A DNA stretch of 64,000 nucleotides from Ehrlichia chaffeensis str. Arkansas (lineage in GTDB: Bacteria > Pseudomonadota > Alphaproteobacteria > Rickettsiales > Anaplasmataceae). Position 1 is the stretch's first letter. Every line of letters begins with the position of its first letter. The notes beneath the pieces are model-generated. The model was not told the origin of the DNA. It was given only the letters and a program-made list of their open reading frames with translations, and made no database searches. Location of the stretch: assembly GCF_000013145.1 (NCBI RefSeq), contig NC_007799.1, forward strand, positions 558,001 through 622,000. Direction: 5' to 3'. Shown piece after piece: positions 59,693 through 64,000 of the stretch. The translations under genes and the position numbers were made by a program.

Positions 59693-60385
59693 ATGCTTAA
59701 TTTTAGTGAAGAAGACCATCGACAGTACAACAATGTATTATGCAGAAACCTGAAGTCTATGAATGTTACTGTACTAAATGGTTATTGTGTCGGTACTACA
59801 CAACCAAATAATAAGTTGGAAGTATCTACTGAAGCTGATGAAATAAACCCTATTGTACCTTCACAAGGAGGTCCATCTTTGTTTAAGCTCTTCGTTCAGA
59901 TCCCAAAAGATTCCGTATTAGGTGATCCAATACTCACGGAGAGTGTTGATTTCTCACAAGAAAATATTACCAAACTTACTGTTGAAGCAGAGGTATTTGC
60001 TATAGTACGTTCAAATGATACAAAACATTTTGTGCATATATTAGACAAAACCAATGAAGAAAAACGCAAACAAGATAAGAAAAAGAGTAAGAAATATAAA
60101 GCTCTGGATTTTGCATCTATTGCTAATTCCTGTAATCCTGTACTTGTAAAACCAAAAGCATATGCTAATCCAGAAGTCAAGTTTGACTTAAAATATGCAT
60201 TGTTAACTACTGGTGGACTAAATTATGTAACATTCTCTCCAAGCACACCAAGAACAGAAGAAAGATTAAAAATATTATCAACATCAGCACCTTCAATATT
60301 ACAACAACAACCTACATCAAGACTATCAGAAAGTGATGTAGAAGGATCAGCAGGCTGCTTTTCTTTCTTAAGATGTACACGTTAA
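59693..60385 (+). CDS. C-x-G-x-T cluster protein 3, hypothetical
   Basis: A 230-residue soluble protein with VLCRN (15-19), YCVGTT (31-36) and VPSQGGPSLFKLF (S62, F64), followed by AEVFAIVRSNDTKHFVHIL and a Lys-rich linker. Its last residues (GCFSFLRCTR) are encoded by the first, partial unit of the 40-bp repeat array that continues downstream, so repeat expansion could change or extend this terminus. No known domain. It is the most diverged member in its second half. Confidence 0.65.
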   Translation: MLNFSEEDHRQYNNVLCRNLKSMNVTVLNGYCVGTTQPNNKLEVSTEADEINPIVPSQGGPSLFKLFVQIPKDSVLGDPILTESVDFSQENITKLTVEAEVFAIVRSNDTKHFVHILDKTNEEKRKQDKKKSKKYKALDFASIANSCNPVLVKPKAYANPEVKFDLKYALLTTGGLNYVTFSPSTPRTEERLKILSTSAPSILQQQPTSRLSESDVEGSAGCFSFLRCTR

Positions 60386-60630
60386 ATTCCTAATAGGATG
60401 CTTTTTTTTAGATGTATACATTAAATTCCTAATAGGATGCTTTTTTCTTAGATGTGCACATTAAATTCCTAATAGGATGCTTTTTTCTTAGATGTGCACA
60501 TTAAATTCCTAATAGGATGCTTTTTTCTTAGATGCACACATTTAAATTCCTATTAGTTTTTTTCTTTCTTAAGATATGTACATTAAACTCCACTAAGCTG
60601 CTTTTCTTAGATGTACATGTTAAATTTTTA
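60369..60630 (+). repeat. about seven tandem 40-bp repeats
   Basis: Units of about 40 bp (pattern CTTAGATGTGCACATTAAAT then TCCTAATAGGATGCTTTTTT), nearly identical in the middle and diverged at both ends. The first unit overlaps the 3' end of cluster protein 3. Each unit has a short CCTA/TAGG inverted repeat followed by a T run, which could act weakly in termination. An inverted related array is at 58139-58262. Confidence 0.9.
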
Positions 60631-60734
60631 TTTAGTAAAAAAATAATATCCAATTATAAATAGAAATTTAATAATATATAATCCTCTTTATTTTCTTATA
60701 AAAATTGATAAAGTGCATTGTATAAGAAATTTAA

Positions 60735-61020
60735 ATGACAAAATGGAAAATTAAGTATACCAGGAGTGATGACACTACTATTCTAACTAAAAGTGAATAT
60801 AACTTAGCATTATATATTCAACAATCAAAAATCTTTCACCAATACTTAAAAGACAGCTAAACAATAGGAAAAAATGCAAAGCTTTAACAGTAAAGATCAA
60901 CTTGAAAATTTTATTATAAAACACAAAACAAAAGAAAGCAACAATTATAAGTCTTATGCATTTTGTATCGTTAATAGGAATACTATATTTGAATTAAGAA
61001 AAGAATTTATAGAGATTTGA
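60735..61020 (+). pseudogene. decayed remnants of C-x-G-x-T family members
   Basis: A 41-codon frame (60735-60860) contains LALYIQQSKIFHQYL, similar to AKLYIFVKQCNLKKFMKEVL of cluster protein 2. A 48-codon frame from 60874 starts MQSFNSKDQL, like MQSLDIKKFV of cluster protein 2, has AFCIVN where the others have YCIGNT, and stops at 61018-61020. The surrounding 61021-61306 has nothing recognisable. Confidence 0.5.
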
Positions 61021-61306
61021 AAATTTAGATATTTATTTTACCTACAAATATAATTGAAATCTATGAATCCACCTTATCAAAACTTAATCTAAGAACAATT
61101 ATTAGTACTTAACAATCAATAATATTAGAATATGTTAACCCATAAAATACATAAAATTATAAAAAACAAACAATTAAAAAAATCACTAATAAAATTAATT
61201 ATCATATAACAAAAGATTGTTTTTTTATATCTTATAATAAAAAATAATACCTTTATATCATATAATTATTATGATTTTTCATAAAGATTAAATATTGTAG
61301 AATGTT

Positions 61307-62002
61307 ATGTTAGGTATATTAGGAAATAATCTTGAAGAACAAACTTGGTATAATGAGAAATTATGTGCAGATGTATCAAAGATATCAAAAACAGAACCTC
61401 TTATATGTTATCGAAGTTATTGCATAGGCAATACCGAAGATGGTGATACTAAACAACTACAAATTTTTGTTAATGATAGTTATAAAAAAAATGTACATAA
61501 GTGTTTCCCAAGTGGGAAGTCCATGTTTATATTAAAAACTTTATTACCAAAACATCTAATAAAGCATCATAGCAAAATACGTCAGGCAGTTATGAAATAT
61601 ACACAGGATTATGATCCTAGTTTCTGTCATATGCACATATATCTTTTGGTAAATGAAGATAAGCTCAATATATTTTACCATGATGTACATAATAGGTTAT
61701 TAAATAAAGAACGACTGATGATACCTATTGAAGATCTTACTCAATATGGCACAATGGAATTAATTTATATACCATATATAAATCGAAAGGAAAAAAAGTT
61801 TGATATGGAGTACGCTCTACAAAATGTCGCAGGATTAAATGCACAATTCATATATGATCAACAAGAAAAGAAATCCTCTGAACATGATGAAACAAATGCA
61901 GGTGCTGTCAGTAGTTTTTTTTCCAATTTGAGAATAACTATTACTAAAAAAGCATCTACTGATGAGGATAAAGAACCTTTAGTAGCGAATACAAGAATGT
62001 AG
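61307..62002 (+). CDS. C-x-G-x-T cluster protein 4, hypothetical
   Basis: A 231-residue soluble protein with KLCAD (18-22), YCIGNT (38-43), L-Q-I-F-V, FPSGKSMFILK (S72, F74), HIYLLVNEDKLNIF and a later QYGTMELIY. The C-terminus is polar and ends KEPLVANTRM. It has no signal peptide or membrane helix. A strong hairpin lies 77 bp after the stop. No known domain; function unknown. Confidence 0.65.
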   Translation: MLGILGNNLEEQTWYNEKLCADVSKISKTEPLICYRSYCIGNTEDGDTKQLQIFVNDSYKKNVHKCFPSGKSMFILKTLLPKHLIKHHSKIRQAVMKYTQDYDPSFCHMHIYLLVNEDKLNIFYHDVHNRLLNKERLMIPIEDLTQYGTMELIYIPYINRKEKKFDMEYALQNVAGLNAQFIYDQQEKKSSEHDETNAGAVSSFFSNLRITITKKASTDEDKEPLVANTRM

Positions 62003-62078
62003 CATAGAAAGTATAAAAATTTCCTTGTGATACACTATTTTTTAATCTAAGCTAGCTGCATATCAAATAAAATTAAAA

Positions 62079-62130
62079 AGATAAATGGGAAAAAATTGCT
62101 AACACACTTAGCATTTTTTCCCATTTATCT
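62079..62130. terminator. long hairpin, likely bidirectional terminator
   Basis: AGATAAATGGGAAAAAATTG... pairs with ...GCATTTTTTCCCATTTATCT over 23 bp with one bulged base, closing a five-base loop CACAC. Both strands offer a run of six T within the stem. It lies after cluster protein 4 and before the porin remnant, between converging transcription units (nuoE comes from the other side). It is the most stable hairpin I see in the window. Confidence 0.6.
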
Positions 62131-62140
62131 ATTGTTTTGA

Positions 62141-62383
62141 TATTTTCAGGAGTTGTTGAACATGCTATAAATGATCTATTACCTGCTAGTAGTCAGCAGC
62201 AATAGGTTCAATATAATAATTTACTATCTTATAGTGCTGGTTTTTCACTAAAATATAATAATAATATTGCTTTTATAGGATCGTATAGCAATCTTGGTAA
62301 TTTTGGTAAAAAGGAAATTTCTGTACAATCTAATCACTATAAAATAATTGATAGTGAATTTTATGATTTAGGTTTAAAGAATT
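62141..62383 (+). pseudogene. partial copy of the porin-like gene (distal portion)
   Basis: This starts at TCAGGAGTTGTTGAACATGC and matches the porin-like gene through SSQQQ (here interrupted by TAG), LLSYSAGFSLKYNN, GSYSNLGNFGKKEISVQSN and SEFYDLGL. It begins where the copy at 53954-54428 is about to end, with some 75 bp in common, so the two together span the second half of the gene. The remaining DNA to nuoE has no gene. Confidence 0.88.
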
Positions 62384-62624
62384 ATTCAAGTAGAATCATA
62401 GATAAAAATTAACAAGAAAGTATATCACAAAATTTTTAGATTTCTATAACCTAAAAAACATAAATTATAACAATGTTTTTAAACAGCAAAAAACACCATT
62501 CCAAACTTACAAAAACATAATACCTATGTTTGTTTATACTAAGAAACTTAATTTTAGTTTTTTTCATCAAGAAGAAAACTAGTATATATGCAAGAACTAG
62601 AAATATACTCGAATAAAAATATAA

Positions 62625-63170
62625 TTAATCTGATACTACAGCTTCTTTTTTTTGTATTTCCATCAATATATCCTTTACCTTATCAGGAGTTAATTTCTCA
62701 TAATAATCATCATTGATCTGCATAACAGGAGCATTAACACAAGCCCCTAAACACTCTACTTCTTTCAAAGTGAATAAATTATCACTCGTTGTTTCTCCAA
62801 CACATATATTAAGCAATTCCTTACACGATTTTAAAATATCATCACTACCACACAACCAACAAGGAGTTGTCCTACACACTTGTATTAAATATTTACCAGT
62901 AGGAGATAAATTATACATAGAATAAAATTTTGCTACCTCATATACATGTATTAGCCGCATACCCAAAAAATCTGCTATATAATTCATAGCAGACAATGGA
63001 ATAAATCCACCACACTGCTTCTGAGCAATATGCAATAAATCCATTACAGCACTCGATTTTCTATCATGAGGATACTTACTAATTGTATCATTTGCTTGTT
63101 TTAAGTTATCCTTATTAAATTTAAATGTTTCAGTATAATGTTCATTACTATTTTTCTGTATATTAGACAT
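62625..63170 (-). CDS. nuoE: NADH-quinone oxidoreductase subunit E
   Basis: The 24-kDa peripheral-arm subunit of complex I that carries a [2Fe-2S] cluster (N1a). The 181-residue protein shows the thioredoxin-like fold and the cluster ligands in CRTTPCWLCG and VECLGACVNAPV. It starts 6 bp after nuoD ends, so they are co-transcribed. The length is normal for the short bacterial form. Confidence 0.95.
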   Translation of the reverse strand: MSNIQKNSNEHYTETFKFNKDNLKQANDTISKYPHDRKSSAVMDLLHIAQKQCGGFIPLSAMNYIADFLGMRLIHVYEVAKFYSMYNLSPTGKYLIQVCRTTPCWLCGSDDILKSCKELLNICVGETTSDNLFTLKEVECLGACVNAPVMQINDDYYEKLTPDKVKDILMEIQKKEAVVSD

Positions 63171-63176
63171 TACTCA

Positions 63177-64000
63177 TTACCTATCTATTTCTCCAAATAC
63201 TATATCTAAAGACCCAATTATGGCTGTTAAATCAGCTAACATATGACCTTTTGCCATCATATCTATAGCTTGCAAATGAGCAAATCCAGGAGCTCTAATC
63301 CTACACCTATATGGTTTATTTGTTCCATCAGATACTATGTATACACCAAATTCACCTTTTGGAGCTTCAACAGCCATATAAGTTTCTCCTATTGGAACAC
63401 TATAACCCTCTGAATATAATTTAAAATGATGTATTAACGCTTCCATAGATTCTTTCATTTCCGACCTTTTTGGTGGAGCAATTTTTCTATCATCTGTTTT
63501 TATTGGACCATTTGGAAGACGATTCAAGCATTGTTCAAGCAACTTAATTGATTGCCTAATCTCTGCCATCCTTACTAGATAACGATCATAACAATCTCCT
63601 TTTTTTCCAATAGGAATTTCAAATTCTAAATCTTCATATATTTCATAAGGTTGACTTTTACGTAAATCCCAAGGAATACCACAAGCCCTTAACATTGGAC
63701 CAGAAAAACCCCAATCTAATGCCTGTTCTTTTGATACAATACCAATATCAACATTACGTTGTTTCCAAATCCTATTTTCAGTTAACAACTCATCTACATC
63801 ATCTATAAACTTAGGGAAAGTTTTAATAAATTTAAATATATCATCAATCAAATCATCTGGAACATCAGCTGCTACACCTCCAGGACGAATATAAGCAGAA
63901 TGAAACCTCGCACCTGATGCTCTTTCATAAAAACCTAAAATCTTCTCTCTTTCTTCAAACATCCATAGTAAAGGTGTCATAGCACCTATATCTAGCGCTT
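63177..64000 (-). CDS. nuoD: NADH-quinone oxidoreductase subunit D, C-terminal part
   Basis: The 49-kDa subunit that helps form the quinone site of complex I. About 274 codons are visible; the frame is open to the window edge (A-L-D-I-G-A before [12 protein letters not shown]), so the start lies outside. Family segments include [39 protein letters not shown] and the C-terminal [20 protein letters not shown]. nuoE follows 6 bp downstream. Confidence 0.96.
   Translation of the reverse strand, partial: ALDIGAMTPLLWMFEEREKILGFYERASGARFHSAYIRPGGVAADVPDDLIDDIFKFIKTFPKFIDDVDELLTENRIWKQRNVDIGIVSKEQALDWGFSGPMLRACGIPWDLRKSQPYEIYEDLEFEIPIGKKGDCYDRYLVRMAEIRQSIKLLEQCLNRLPNGPIKTDDRKIAPPKRSEMKESMEALIHHFKLYSEGYSVPIGETYMAVEAPKGEFGVYIVSDGTNKPYRCRIRAPGFAHLQAIDMMAKGHMLADLTAIIGSLDIVFGEIDR

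Noticed and set aside
60369-60630. 40-bp repeats considered as a CRISPR array
   Set aside because: The units are contiguous with no spacers between them.

Overview
This window is a very AT-rich, sparsely coding stretch of an obligate intracellular alphaproteobacterium of the family Anaplasmataceae, genus Ehrlichia. The evidence is the set of housekeeping genes (scattered nuo genes, atpD-atpC away from the other ATP synthase genes, a solitary virB8-like gene, argB for arginine synthesis in a Rickettsiales-like background), the lineage-specific hypothetical proteins, and intergenic DNA full of broken copies of neighbouring genes. Low coding density, tandem repeats of about 150 bp and many partial gene duplications are the known style of Ehrlichia ruminantium. 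I consider that species, or a close relative, most likely, but species is an inference. I see no phage, insertion sequence, CRISPR array or rRNA.

Layout. 1-9.3 kb (+): end of nuoN, dxr, a tandem-repeat lipoprotein, ispG, tatC and an RND pump. 9.5-13.9 kb (+): the nusA-infB-rbfA translation/transcription operon, ending in a tandem duplication that also covers the end of the convergent terC. 15-22 kb (+): clpA and a giant membrane-anchored coiled-coil protein. 22-28 kb: a small membrane protein, mgtE (-), tRNA-Leu, then the tight atpD-atpC-transaldolase cluster and gapR. 28-33 kb: rmuC (-), a hypothetical gene, virB8-like and a DAACS symporter. 34-38 kb: serS and a degenerate 3-hydroxyacyl-CoA dehydrogenase (-), a small hypothetical gene (-), miaA (+). 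38-48 kb: hemF, a porin-like protein, argB-engB (-), prfA (+), pccB (-). 48-62 kb: an accessory region of lineage-specific proteins with mutM, tRNA-Thr and gltX in the middle. 62.6-64 kb: nuoE and the start-truncated nuoD (-).

Two themes stand out. First, nearly every long intergenic stretch is a mosaic of fragments of genes found in this same window (hemF, rmuC, prfA, the dehydrogenase-like gene, the porin, the coiled-coil gene, the small gene at 36.8 kb). The fragments are often inverted, permuted or nested in one another. Second, the accessory region holds a tandem cluster of four same-strand paralogues (56.4-62.0 kb) defined by a C-x-G-x-T motif followed about 30 residues later by an S-x-F strand. 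There are decayed extra members between them and 40-bp repeat arrays flanking one. More weakly, the genes at 29.7 and 36.8 kb appear to carry the same fold through a shared YG-x-hh-Y motif. A second pair of paralogues (49.5 and 54.6 kb) begins with LTLLKLKTG. With the nearby virB8-like gene these are reasonable candidates for type IV secreted effectors, but nothing in the sequence proves secretion.

Metabolically, dxr and ispG belong to the MEP isoprenoid pathway, miaA uses its dimethylallyl diphosphate product, hemF makes haem precursor, nuoN/E/D and atpD/C serve respiration, and pccB feeds propionyl-CoA into central metabolism.
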